From: Symbiodinium natans
Taxonomy: Eukaryota > Sar > Dinophyceae > Suessiales > Symbiodiniaceae
NCBI GenBank assembly: GCA_905221605.1
Contig: CAJNDS010002081.1
Location: 28,501-92,500, forward strand
Direction of reading: 5' to 3'
DNA length: 64,000 nucleotides
The position numbers and the translations under genes were made by a program. Shown here piece by piece: positions 1-10,700 of the stretch. The notes below the pieces were generated by a model. The model had not been told where the DNA came from. It worked only from the letters and a program-made list of their open reading frames with translations, and made no database searches. Every line of letters starts with the position of its first letter. Positions within the stretch are counted from its first letter, which is position 1.

Positions 1-594
1 CAGGCAATGATACGCACAGCCTCTGACTCTGACACTGCCTGCTTCGCCACCTGCACCCTGCAGAAGCCACAGGTCATGCCTTGGCGCGCAGAGTAGAGCA
101 GTCCGGGAAGGGCCCAGGGACGCAGAGCGTGCGCGCACGCTTTGCGTGCTTTGCGTCGCTTTGCTCCTATTCCGGTGGGGTGCAGGCCGACTCCGCTCCA
201 GAGGCTCGGGAAGCCGCAGTCCACCTGAACTTCCAGCCTGTGGCCTGGGGCCTACACTCCCTGAAACTGGGGCTGGCACGGATGCAGTCACCCCAGCCTC
301 AGCCACGGAGGTCGTGAGGCTGCGCTGGACGGGCTTATCGTCCTGAATCGAGAAGACCCCATCAAATGGTGGCCCCGGAAGCTCCTCCCTGTCCTCGCAA
401 GCGGCCATATGGAAGCTGTGCTCGGTGTTGAAATCATAGGCGTGTCCTGATCGCACAGGAAACAGCTGAAAAGCAAGCATGACACAGCGATGGAAGGCCC
501 AGTCGAGGTGGCCTTCGCCGTGGACGACGAACTCGTAGGGCTCGCAGAGGTTACCGTTCTTGGTACACGGCCTAGGTCCATGCACTCTGCACAT
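1..594 (-). CDS. Partial gene, unknown protein (runs off left edge)
   Basis: A minus-strand frame opens at an ATG (594..592) and stays open for 198 codons to the window edge, so the 3' end is missing. It contains the segment CEPYEFVVHGEGHLDWAFHR followed by a Pro/Ser/Arg-rich tail. The ATG sits next to a possible acceptor (TTGCTCAG|AGAATG), so 594 may be an internal exon boundary: the frame just upstream (YVDEYLE, about 702-672, ending at a possible GT donor) joins in phase. I do not recognise the family. The opposite-strand frames here are shorter and look like shadows. Confidence 0.55.
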   Translation of the reverse strand, partial: MCRVHGPRPCTKNGNLCEPYEFVVHGEGHLDWAFHRCVMLAFQLFPVRSGHAYDFNTEHSFHMAACEDREELPGPPFDGVFSIQDDKPVQRSLTTSVAEAGVTASVPAPVSGSVGPRPQAGSSGGLRLPEPLERSRPAPHRNRSKATQSTQSVRARSASLGPSRTALLCAPRHDLWLLQGAGGEAGSVRVRGCAYHCL

Positions 595-1173
595 TCTCTG
601 AGCAAGCCAAAGCCTAAGCGCTCTGGGGATGCTGGCATTCCATCACACCACACGCACGGCTGACCCTCCACCTCAAGATACTCATCAACATAGCGCAGCA
701 CCGTTCACCAGCAGGTTGAACACCAAAAAAATGAAATCAACACTTCTGCGTGGCACTAAATTCAACGGGGTTTGGGAACTGGACCTCCCAAGCACCACCA
801 AACCTTTGACACAGCACCGATGCGGGGGACCAGGGTTTATTCTTCTCAAGCTCTGAGGCTCTTGGCACATATGATTTTCTCATTTTTGTCGATCCCTTCC
901 GCACCCCGACCCCAAAAAACACAAACCAAACCAAACCAAAGAAAGGCAAGAAAGCGCGCCTTGAGTCCGGCAACTTGTGCGTAGGGCCGACCATCCATGC
1001 TCGACAAGCAAGCCTCACCGTCCTGGCAGACACAGGACTGCAGCATAAGCCCCTCGTGCCTCTCTGAAGTCCTTGATAGTGTTGCACCCATCAGGTTGAC
1101 CTCGCGTGTTACAGGAGCATGCCAGGCTCGACCAAGGCAGGACTTCGATCTGCCACCACACTTTCTACACTTT

Positions 1174-1180
1174 CGCTGAG

Positions 1181-1235
<55 letters not shown>

Positions 1236-1986
1236 TGTGTGTGTGTGTGTGTGTCTGTGTGTCTGTGTCTGTGTCTGTGTCTGTGTCTGTGTCTGTGTCT
1301 GTGTCTGTGTCTGTGTCTGTGTCTGTGTCTGTGTCTGTGTCTGTGTCTGTGTGTCTGTGTCTGTGTCTGTGTCTGTGTCTGTGTCTGTGTCTGTGTCTGT
1401 GTCTGTGTCTGTGTCTGTGTCTGTGTCTGTGTCTGTGTCTGTGTCTGTGTCTGTGTCTGTGTCTGTGTCTGTGTCTGTGTCTGTGTCTGTGTCTGTGTCT
1501 GTGTCTGTGTCTGTGTCTGTGTCTGTGTCTGTGTCTGTGTCTGTGTCTGTGTCTGTGTCTGTGTCTGTGTCTGTGTCTGTGTCTGTGTCTGTGTCTGTGT
1601 CTGTGTCTGTGTCTGTGTCTGTGTCTGTGTCTGTGTCTGTGTCTGTGTCTGTGTCTGTGTCTGTGTCTGTGTCTGTGTCTGTGTCTGTGTCTGTGTCTGT
1701 GTCTGTGTCTGTGTCTGTGTCTGTGTCTGTGTCTGTGTCTGTGTCTGTGTCTGTGTCTGTGTCTGTGTCTGTGTCTGTGTCTGTGTCTGTGTCTGTGTCT
1801 GTGTCTGTGTCTGTGTCTGTGTCTGTGTCTGTGTCTGTGTTGTGTGTGTGTGTGTGTGTGTGTGTGTGTCTGTGTGTGTCTGTGCTCTGTGTGTGTGTGG
1901 TCTGTGTGCATGTTTGTGTTTGTGCTTGTGCTTGTGCTTGTGCTTGCGCTTGTGCTTGCGCTTGTGCTTGTGCTCGTGCTTGTGCA
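1174..1986. repeat. TG / TGTGTC / CTTGTG microsatellite
   Basis: About 85 bp of (TG)n runs into roughly 580 bp of nearly perfect TGTGTC hexamer, then (TG)n again and a CTTGTG hexamer tract (about 1917-1985). Because the unit is a hexamer, all six frames are open (poly Cys-Val, Asp-Thr, His-Arg and so on). None of these is a protein gene. Confidence 0.97.
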
Positions 1987-2195
1987 TGTGTAAGATCATG
2001 CAGGTATGGGCATTTCAGAGCATCTGAAATCCAACCGGCCTGCAAATCCGTTGCGGGGCTGAAGTGTCTTCGTGTTGTAGGGACTCCCCGCGATGTCTTC
2101 TGCGCGGTCTGACATAAAATCTAGGCAATCTAGGCTTTCTGAAGCACAGCTAGGTCCCTTGCGGGGCTGTAGATCTTCTGTTTGGGCTTCTTCAG

Positions 2196-2545
2196 CCTAA
2201 ACCCCTAGACGCCTCGACCCCTAAACCCCTAAACCCCTAAACCCCTAAACCCCTAAACCCCTAAACCCCATATAAACCCCTAATAAACCCCTAATAAACC
2301 CCTAAACCCCTAAACCCCTAAACCCCATATAAACCCCTAAACCCCATATAAACCCCTAAACCCCATATAAACCCCTAAACCCCATATAAACCCCTAAACC
2401 CCATATAAACCCCTAAACCCCTAAACCCCTAAACCCCTAAACCCCTAAACCCCTAAACCCCTAAACCCCTAAACCCCTAAACCCCTAAACCCCTAAACCC
2501 CTAAACCCCTAAACCCCTAAACCCCTAAACCCCTAAACCCCTAAC
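2196..2545 (-). repeat. Telomere-variant array (CCCCTAAA octamer)
   Basis: About 40 copies of CCCCTAAA (TTTAGGGG on minus), with interspersed CCCCATATAAA higher-order units at 2265-2410. The octamer and its periodic ATATAA variant differ from the heptamer seen elsewhere. Confidence 0.95.
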
Positions 2546-2673
2546 CCGTTACATGCTGCAGGGTCCGGTGTTGGTGAGTCCCAGATGACTCTCAATACTT
2601 TAAGTTTCCAGTAGTAGCTGGGATGCAATGAAGGCCCATCCACAGGCAAACCCCAAAACCCAACGCCACGTAC

Positions 2674-2800
2674 CTCTCTTCCGCGTGGAACAGGTGGGGG
2701 AGCGTTGCTGTCAAAGGGAGAGAAGTTTCCTACAGGTGTGTCATGAAACGACGTGATTGCCGGCCAAGTGCTTGAAGGAGTGCTGTTTAGGCTGAGGCCC
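2674..2800 (-). CDS. Putative exon, unknown protein
   Basis: The minus frame contains ITSFHDTPVGNFSPFDSNAP and ends at a good donor, GAGAG|GTACGT (2674/2673). Start is approximate; candidate acceptors lie at the CAG triplets near 2790. It lies just downstream of another minus exon (2820-3065), but the two do not join in frame without an implausibly short intron. No family recognised. Confidence 0.4.
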
Positions 2801-2819
2801 TTCCCTAGGAACCCCATAC

Positions 2820-3065
2820 CTGCTTCGCGGAGGTGATCATCCTACGGTGCCATACAAAGCTTCTTGGGTTCTCCAGCTTCTCAACAGGGCACAACGCATC
2901 CACGGGACCACAGGATTTTTGGAGGGTGCAAACAGGGAGCCGGCTGTCTGCCCGCAGGATCACCGAGTCCACAGGCTCATCCCGGCGATTGTCCACAGGC
3001 TTTGGCATTCCGTACACTCTTCTACTGTACCGAGCTGGCAAGGGGCAAGAAACTACCGCACACAA
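2820..3065 (-). CDS. Putative exon, unknown protein
   Basis: Open minus frame of about 80 codons with a Cys-containing, charged composition (contains KPVDNRRDEPVDSVILRADS). It ends at CGAAGCAG|GTATGG, a canonical GT donor at 2819. A stop codon bounds it upstream near 3107, so it may begin a little upstream of 3065. The plus-strand frames here look less protein-like. Function unknown. Confidence 0.45.
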
Positions 3066-3182
3066 ACCTGCCCCTTTGCCCGAAGTGGCATGTAGCGACG
3101 ACCGCTATGCTCCAATCAGCAACACTTTTGAAAACATGTCCCTCTAAACCCTAAACCCTACGCCCTAAACCCTAAACCCGAA

Positions 3183-4121
3183 ACCGCCCAAGAAAACAAC
3201 TTGGCCATCTCAACTATACTCGAGCAAGAAAAGACCGCGCCTCAAACATTGGGGTCAGGATTGCTTTGACGGGCTTAGGGTTGTGGAGCGTCTGACAGTA
3301 GACGGTGACTTTCATAGAGCAGTGGCGCAAACTAGGGCTTGGGACGTCGGAAGACTTGCAGCATGCTAATACCCAGCCCTGTGCACATCAGACGACTCTT
3401 CTTGGGGGACTTACCGGAAAGGTCACCAGCACCAAGGAACCAAGATCTAATCATGCAAACTCCACGCTCCAGTGTACGGCAGGTGGGCATCGACTGACTA
3501 CGCTTGGACGAACCTACCACTATGCTTCGCAAAGGTGTATGGTGTCGTGTGCACGCTGCAACATCGTCAAAGTGCGACCGATGGTAGTTGCAAGAGAATG
3601 TTGACTACTTCACGAGCTTGCCGCTTGCCCACGTATAAAGCAAAGGTTGATAATGACCCGGCATATGCAAAGCGATGGTGTCACAACATAAACAGGCGCG
3701 GCCCCATACTCGCAAAGCCCCCTTGTTATAAATCTTGCCATACATCGTGCTATAAGTCTTGCTATAAATCTTGCACAGGGCCCTGAGGACCATGAGTTTT
3801 GCGATACCGTGTGTGTTGCGGTTCTTGTCGAATTGAAATTGCTCGCTAAACATGCGTGCGTCGCATAAGGGATGGAGACTTGCAAGCATCACCAGGACTT
3901 CAAGTAAGAAATCACTGCACCCAACGCGTAGTCACGTCAGAATACTCTAATCCTAAACTAAACCCGAAACTTTCGTGTTGTGGCAAATTTGCTGGGAGGC
4001 CCGCATGTCCCACCAGCCACTTTCGAGTATGTACAAGCCGACTGGACACGGCGCAAAGAAGCCATGCCATACTTGGCAGGTTCATTGGACCAAGAAAGTC
4101 TAGGGTTTAGGGCTTCAGAAA
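3183..4121. other. Unique DNA without a convincing gene
   Basis: Several frames of 80-100 codons overlap on both strands, but none has clear protein composition or splice support. A small internal repeat of TATAAATCTTGC-like units lies at about 3725-3775. Tracts of CCCTAAA flank the block at about 3145-3182 and 4122-4216. Confidence 0.5.
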
Positions 4122-4216
4122 GGCAACCCTAAACCCTAAACCCCAAACCCCAAACCCTAAACCCTAAACCCTAGACCCTAGACCCTAAACCCTAAACCCT
4201 AAACCCTAAACCCTCT
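4122..4216 (-). repeat. Telomere-type array CCCTAAA
   Basis: Heptamer CCCTAAA with CCCCAAA and CCCTAGA variants. The array ends in an inverted CTAGGGTT just inside the next unique block. Confidence 0.9.
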
Positions 4217-4397
4217 AGGGTTCATGGTATGCCTTCATCTCAGAGGTACTGGATGCTCAGAGCAACTACAAGTAGGCTGCAGTTCTAGGCTGCTGATGAC
4301 CCTTCCTGCAGCTACGAAGCTTCAAGCAGGCTCTGTTCAGGAATTTGGGCGCCAGGATGTCTGGCTTGGGGGATCTAGAGCCTTAAACCCTCTTACT

Positions 4398-4640
4398 GTG
4401 TGTATATGTATATATGTATATATGTATATATGTATATATGTATATATGTATATATGTATATATGTATATATGTATATATGTATATATGTATATATGTATA
4501 TATGTATATATGTATATATGTATATATGTAAATATGTAAATATGTAAATATGTAAATATGTAAATATGTAAATATGTATATATGTATATATGTATATATG
4601 TATATATGCATATATGTATATATGTATATATGTGTATATA
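4398..4640. repeat. ATATGT hexamer microsatellite
   Basis: About 40 copies of TATATG with an internal block of seven ATATGTAA-type variants (about 4525-4575). All frames are open through it (Tyr/Ile/Cys or Met-rich), so the long ORFs here are artefacts. Confidence 0.95.
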
Positions 4641-4823
4641 ACATAAGCAACCATTAGCAACTCGGCCGAACACCTAAGCCCAAGCCAGAACCGAAACCTC
4701 AAACCCTTAAGCCCTGTGATCCCTTAAGTCCTATAAAACCCTAAACCCTTCACCAAACCCCGAACATCGAAACCTCCAGGGCTCAAGGGGTTCTAGCGCT
4801 TTAGGCATGTGAGCCTTAGCGGT

Positions 4824-4938
4824 TAGGGTATAGGGTTTAGGGTTTAGGGTTTGGGGTTTGGGGTTTGGGGTTTGGGGTTTGGGGTTTGGGGTTTGGGGTT
4901 TGGGGTTTGGGGTTTGGGGTTTGGGGTTTAGGGTTTGG
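4824..4938 (+). repeat. Telomere-variant array TTTGGGG
   Basis: Three TTTAGGG units lead into about 12 uninterrupted TTTGGGG heptamers, then return to TTTAGGG. A homogeneous variant block inside the array implies local tandem amplification rather than random decay. Confidence 0.93.
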
Positions 4939-5280
4939 CTTTGGCAAGTGCTTCTCCTGTCCAGTGGACTCGAAGTGCTGGCGAAATTGAATTGGCAAAA
5001 TGGGAATCAGAGGGTTTATTGGGCTTTACAGGGTTGTAAAAAGGGTTGATAGGATTTACAGGGTTTTGGGGTTATAAGGCGACTTGAGTTCATCGACACC
5101 CTAAACCCTAAACCCTAAACCCTCAACCCTAAACCCCGAAAAGACGTCGAGTTTTACCCTTTTCGCCCCCCTTTCTAAAGATCCTGAACCCCAAGGGCCC
5201 CCCCCCTCCCCACCCAAGTTGGAGGTTCCTGGGGGCACTGTGTGCTGTAAGTCTTGGTGGCCACAAACCGTGCTATACCA

Positions 5281-5482
5281 AGGGAAGAAAAAGGGTAGAA
5301 TGAGGGGTATAGTAAGGGTATATGAGGCTATAGTAAGGGCATAACAAGGCATTATAATCGATGTATAGTAAGGGTGTAACAAGGGTATAGTGAGGGTATA
5401 ATCGGGGCATAATACGGGTAAAATACGGGTACAATCAGGGTATAATAATGAAGGGTACAGAAAGGGCATAATAAGGATATAA
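5281..5482. repeat. Degenerate 10-12 bp minisatellite (AGGGTATAGTA-like)
   Basis: About 18 degenerate units around GGGTATAGTA / GGGCATAATA. It runs directly into a fragment of the family A TIR element at about 5483-5575. No gene seen. Confidence 0.75.
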
Positions 5483-5575
5483 TGTGGGCACCCTGTTTGG
5501 GGCTGATGACCTTTTACAAGGGAACCTAGAACCCCCCCGCCCCCAAGAAAAGGCGAACTGGTACCACGGGCTAGT
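5483..5575. mobile_element. Family A introner-like element, left end missing
   Basis: It shares the internal order GGGCACCC ... AAGGGAACCTA ... CCCCC ... GGTACCACGGGCTAG with the complete family A copies at 8.8, 9.6 and 48.9 kb. The right terminus is present, but the left is replaced by the minisatellite. Confidence 0.5.
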
Positions 5576-5811
5576 AAGAAGTGGTTGCAGCCGTCCTTGG
5601 GGCTACTTGTAACCCTACATGTAGCTACCGTGAACCTTCAGGTAGATCTTACAGTGGGATTGGGGCTCAGGGCCATGAGCCCGAAAACGCTAAACTCTCA
5701 GAGGAAAGGGCTGTCCGCGATCCCGTTCGTTGACTTTGAACATGAGACTCCCCTAGGCCCTCAAACTCAAGCCCTTCTCCAATCTTCAATCCTAAGCCCT
5801 GAACCTTCTCA

Positions 5812-6074
5812 AACCCCAAACCCTAAACCCTAAACCCCAAACCCTAAACCCTAAACCCCAAACCCTAAACCCCAAACCCCAAACCCTAAAGCCTAAAGCC
5901 CTAAACCTCGAGCATGCCCCTCAGAACCTGGAGCTCTGCAGTGCCTGTGCGCCTCGAGCTCGCATGGCTTAGGAGCTCTGTGGCCCCTAAACCCCAAACC
6001 CCAAACCCTAAACCCTAAACCCTAAACCCCAAACCCTAAACCCTAAACCCCAAACCCTAAACCTTAAACCCTAC
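5812..6074 (-). repeat. Telomere-type arrays CCCTAAA/CCCCAAA around a short unique insert
   Basis: Two CCCTAAA/CCCCAAA arrays (about 5812-5912 and 5987-6074) flank a unique 75-bp segment with no clear exon. Confidence 0.85.
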
Positions 6075-6365
6075 CTGGGACCACAGCAGTGTTTAATGAG
6101 TCGGCTCCTCCGGCTCTGGGCTTTCGGCGGCTGAGAGGAGTTGGGGTTTAGGATTAAGGGTTTAGGGTTTATAGGGGGTTTAGGGTTAGGGTTAGGGTTT
6201 AGGGTTTAGGGTTTAGGGTTTAGGGTTTAGGGTTTAGGGTTTAGGGTTTAGGGTTTAGGGTTTAGGGTTTGAGGTTTCGGGTTTAGGGTTTAGGGTTTAG
6301 GGTTTAGGGTTTAGGGTTTAGGGTTTAGGGTTTAGGGTTTAGGGTTTAGGGTTTAGGGTACCAAG

Positions 6366-6422
6366 CCTCGACGCTCTCATCGCTTCTCGGGCGTGCGTCT
6401 CACCGCCCTGGAAGCCTGCAAG
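6366..6422 (+). CDS. Putative 57-nt exon, copy 1 of a duplicated pair
   Basis: Bounded by ACCAAG| and CTGCAAG|GTCTCC, it is 57 nt (19 codons, phase 0-0) and contains FSGVRLTALEACK. An identical copy lies 170 bp downstream. Without transcripts the exon status is inferred from splice motifs and GC-rich codon use. Confidence 0.45.
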
Positions 6423-6535
6423 GTCTCCTATGGTTAGTTTGGAGTTTAGGGTTTAGGGTTTAGGGTTTAGGGTTTAGGGTTTAGGGTTTAGGGTTTAGGG
6501 TTTAGGGTTTAGGGTTTAGGGTTTAGGGTACCAAG

Positions 6536-6592
6536 CCTCGACGCTCTCATCGCTTCTCGGGCGTGCGTCTCACCGCCCTGGAAGCCTGCAAG
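6536..6592 (+). CDS. Putative 57-nt exon, copy 2
   Basis: Exact repeat of the segment at 6366-6422, including both splice-like boundaries. Both copies are phase 0 and in length 3n, so inclusion of either or both would keep the frame. Confidence 0.45.
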
Positions 6593-6810
6593 GTCTCCTA
6601 TGGTTAGTTTGGAGTTTAGGGTTTAGGGTTTAGGGTTTAGGGTTTCGGGTTTAGGGTTTAGGGTTTCGGGTCTAGGGTGTAGGTTGTAGGGCTTTCGCAA
6701 GGGTTTAGGGTTTAGGGTTCCGGGTTCTTAGCCTTTCGGGCTCTCAAGCATTTTTAACAGGCTCTTGGGAAACAAAACCAGGGAGTTATAGGTACCTTCA
6801 ATGGCAAGTA

Positions 6811-7383
6811 AACCCTAAACCCTAAACCCTAAACCCTAAACCCTAAACCCTAAACCCTAAACCCTAAGGACATCTTGCCATAGAGGCCTCTATATAGTCC
6901 AAAAATGGTACGGGGGATCCTGTCATTCCCCAGTGAAAAACAATAAGGTCTGGAGACAGGAGCGTAGAGCATTGCAAAGGGGTTTAGGGTTTAGGGTTGA
7001 GGGTTCAGGGTTTAGGGTTTAGGGTGTAGGGCGTAGAAGCGGGTCTTTGGCACTTCTTTCGCAGGCAGCAGGAATCACGCAGCCGCTTCGCGGCAGGTGT
7101 CGCACTTCGTTGTGCATGGCTGCATTGTTGCATTATTGAAACAGTATTGACTGAGACGGAAAGCCGCCTGCCATCGCAAGAACAAATGGCCCAAACCCGA
7201 ACAGAGAACATCTTCTGATGTCGTGGTGCTTCTAGGCAAGGCTTCCTTTCAGGCTCTCCACTGAAAATTTGCAAAAACCAACGCGAATCTTCGGACGCGG
7301 GTGGTTGCTTCGAAAGGAGGGCCCCCATTTTGGGGTTCTACTAGGGTACGTTTCTTGTATGTGAGTCTTGAGTCTTGAGACAG
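6811..7383. other. Unique DNA between arrays, no firm gene
   Basis: CCCTAAA at about 6811-6866 and TTTAGGG at about 6980-7036 bracket a 110-bp unique piece. A minus frame at 7328-7005 starts MGALLSKQPPASEDSRWFLQ. It follows the stop of the membrane-protein gene and has no clear splice support, so it is left uncalled. Confidence 0.4.
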
Positions 7384-7788
7384 CTAACGAGAGGAAAAGT
7401 TGCAGCTTGCTGGGCAATAGCTTGGAAGAGACCCCGAAGACAAGTTGCACCCACAACTCTGAGGACACAGGTGTGCCAGCGGCCGAAACAACTCTGGCAG
7501 CCCCTCGCACCACTCAGTATCCATCACGGAATCCACCGGAAACTCTGCGAGTGCCTGACAACCCCCCTGGATCATTCTGTTCGCTGTCTGTTCCGCGACT
7601 GCTTGCAGTTGGCTGCCTTTCGCATCTGAGAAGTAGGCTGTGGCAACAACAGGGTACATGGACCAAAAGCTTTGCCATCCCTCGTGGGTGCGTTCCACAT
7701 CTTGACAGCTGCCCCTGGCCAGACTCCTTCGTGCAATTCCTGGGTTGCAGTTCGTGAAGGAAGCTCCACCAAGACACCACAAAACATG
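7384..7788 (-). CDS. Exon 9: C-terminal Cys-rich end with stop
   Basis: Open frame with SCQDVERTHEGWQSFWSMYP and then WCEGLPELFRPLAHLCPQSC, GC..., CPAS and a TAG stop at 7386..7384. The start is uncertain, because TGA in the same frame lies at about 7794. Paired CP..C motifs suggest a disulfide-rich secreted or lumenal end. Confidence 0.6.
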   Translation of the reverse strand, partial: HVLWCLGGASFTNCNPGIARRSLARGSCQDVERTHEGWQSFWSMYPVVATAYFSDAKGSQLQAVAEQTANRMIQGGCQALAEFPVDSVMDTEWCEGLPELFRPLAHLCPQSCGCNLSSGSLPSYCPASCNFSSR

Positions 7789-10700
7789 ACTTCAAACAGC
7801 AAGACGGTTTCGGTAGTATGGCAATCCTAAACCCTAAACCCTAAACCCTAAACCCTAAACCCTAAACCCTAAACCCTAAACCCTAAACCCTAAACCCTAA
7901 ACCCTAAACCCTAAACCCTAAACCCTAAATCAAACAGCAGCCTCGACTCGGAGGCACGTCGAAGCGCATCCCTGCGTTTCCGTCTTGTACCAAGGCGCGC
8001 TGCTGGGGTCCGTGCATCCACAGGTCTCTCCACCTGCTTGACACTGTTGGCCTACATTAGGGTTTATAGGGTTTATAGAGTTTATAGGGTTTAGGGTTTA
8101 GGGTTTAGGGTTCAAGGGTTTAGGGTTTAGGGTTTATAGGGTTTATAGGGTTTATAGGGTTTATAGGGTTTATAGGGTTTATAGGGTTTATAGGGTTTAT
8201 AGGGTTTATAGGGTTTAGAGGGTTTAGAGGGTTTAGAGGGTTTAGAGGGTTTAGAGGGTTTAGAGGGTTTAAACGCGAGAATTGCATCCGCCGACCCTCT
8301 CGGGCGTGTTGGATGTCTAGCAACCCTCTGGACCCCTAGAGACCGACCGATGACGAGCCCTGGACCCCCGCTTCTTGGGACCCTGAAAGACCTTCCCGCA
8401 GACCTCTAAATAAGCCTAACCCTGGGACTCGGAGAGAATTTCGAGAAACCAGCCCCGGGATCCCGCAACACATTTCTGGGTCTGCATTGCCTGAACGGAA
8501 CTTGTTTGCTCCTGCGGGGTCGGGCGGCTTTTTGTCGGAGGCTCTTATTAAACCTTGGGGTAGTTTGTCTCGTATGTAGGGGCTATAAAGGGACAGTGGA
8601 GGAAATTGTTCAGGCTTATGGGTGAACATTATCCCAGATACCCTCAACCCCTTTTTGTGCAAGCGACCTATATCGAAACCTTTATAAAACAAAAAGCCAG
8701 CAGGAACAAAAAGAGCACTACAGGGCAAGCTCGCCACACACCAGGCGCAACAAGCGCGCATTGAGCCGATGGCAGCTTCCCTTCATCTCCTGGCAGGAGG
8801 ATGCCTTGGTAGCCCACTAACCACACTATGATAAAGGGCACCTTTTTGGGGGTTGGCTATTTTTATAAGGGAAGCCATAACCAAAAAAGAGGGGTAAAGG
8901 GTACCACTGGGCTACCAAGGCGCTCCCTGCAGCCCGACAGTGGCTGCCGCAGTGTTTATCAGCTGAGTAGCCAGGGGCTGCATCGAGGGATCTCCATACC
9001 TAGGATGGCCCTTGGAGCCCTCTGAAAAGTATTCCTGAATCGGATCCTCTTAAACCCAAATAAGGGAAAATGGAAGGTGTCCCAAGGGCCTACCTAGCTA
9101 CTAGGTGTCGATTTCAACAACCCCCAAAAAATTATCTAAAATGAGGGCTCCATATTAAACAATAAGGGAGATCATGTTAACTTCCCCTAAACCCTAACCC
9201 CTAAGCCCCAAACCCCCAACCCTAAACCCTAAACCCTAAATCGATATCTAGATACATGTCGCCGCTGCTGTTCAGCAGACGGGCTTCCACGCAGAAGGGA
9301 TACGTGGTAGCCTCCTCCCTCATCGTGCGCGACCTCCGCTCCTGAAACCTTGCTGTTGGGATAGTAGGGCTACCCTATATCCCCCAAATTATAACCTATC
9401 AGGGGTTAGGTAGGTTAGCAGGCTACCCTATATCCCCCTATGTATACCCTTTAAGGGATTATATAGGGCACCTCATTCTCTCATTCCCTACTAACCAACA
9501 GTAAGAAACGCATCGATGTCGGGTGCGAAGGCGATGTAGGTGGAGAAAGAGCCCGGCGTCGTATCAGGCGACGTCCCCTTGTGTGCTTGCACCGCGACTT
9601 CACCTTAGTAGCCCCAGTAACCATCTCATAATAAGGGCACCCTTTTTTTTGGTTGGTTGCTTTTTCAGGGAACCCAGTTAAAAACAAAAAAAGGAAAAGG
9701 GCACCTCTGGGTCACCAAGTCACTGATGGAGTCATTGCCCAGATCCCTGGATTCCACGGTAACCAGACCAATGGTCCTTTGCGTATCCGTATTGTGCGAG
9801 ACCACGAAGGTCTGGTTGCCGTAGCACATCTCCCTCTTCACTGTCAGCATCGCTTGCTGCAGAGGCACTAGAAGCAGAAGGTAGGATATACACACTACCG
9901 ACATGAGAGTAACGAAATGAAACACTGACTCCCGTTGGCTCCGGACATGGCTATAGTCCACCCGCATCGGCCTCAGCTTCCGCATAGCCTCCTGCATCTT
10001 GGCGGGTGTCATGCCAATGAAAAGGAACTCATCAACGTCCAGGATGGAGTTCCTTACTTTGTCCAGTCTCCTAGGTGCCTCTGGGATTACAACAGGGGGT
10101 GTTGTTCTACCGCCAAAGATAGCAAGAAGTGACTTACTCTCGCTTCCTGAGATTCAGAGCGACGGCATTCAGCATCAGCTCTTGGATGGATGTGGTGCGA
10201 GCTAGCCATAGGATACCGGCTACCAGCAAGATGCCGGCAATGCTGGCCCGTGCCTTGACTTCTCTTGATGTTCAAGAGCTATGGTGCCTCTGGAACTCTA
10301 AGATTTGAAGCTTCAAGGAAAGCCCTTCGACCGGAGACAAGCCACAAGGTACATGACAAGGAGAAGTGCCCGCCGCGCCCGAGACAAGCTGCGAAATCTG
10401 TTTCTGTAATACGAGGTCCTCCGTGAAGAATCCCTGAAACCTAAATGGTAATCTTAACCAACTTTGTGCCCTTGAGGCCTTAAAGCATTAGATTCTGGCT
10501 GTTGCCCGCGCATTACTGTTTCTAGAGCTCGGACTTCGAGGTTCGTCTTTAAGACATGGGCGCGTCCTGCGCGACATCGGAATGGACAAGGTGATCTCCA
10601 TCTGGACCCATATCAACCGAAACTCCTCCCAGAATGCAGACTTTTCATTCATCTGCAATTGCTAGCTGCTGATGCTGCAGGAACACGACTGGTTGAGGCA

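Larger units (their letters stand above)
6140..6722 (+). repeat. TTTAGGG arrays with a tandemly duplicated 170-bp unit
   Basis: TTTAGGG arrays (about 6140-6360, 6432-6530, 6602-6722) embed two near-identical copies of a unique segment that starts at GGTACCAAG and ends at TTAGTTTGGAG. The copies lie exactly 170 bp apart, so the duplication included array plus segment. Confidence 0.93.

Noticed and set aside
846-2112. 300-400 codon ORFs (poly Asp-Thr, Cys-Val, His-Arg, Gln-Thr)
   Set aside because: They are six-frame translations of the TG/TGTGTC microsatellite.
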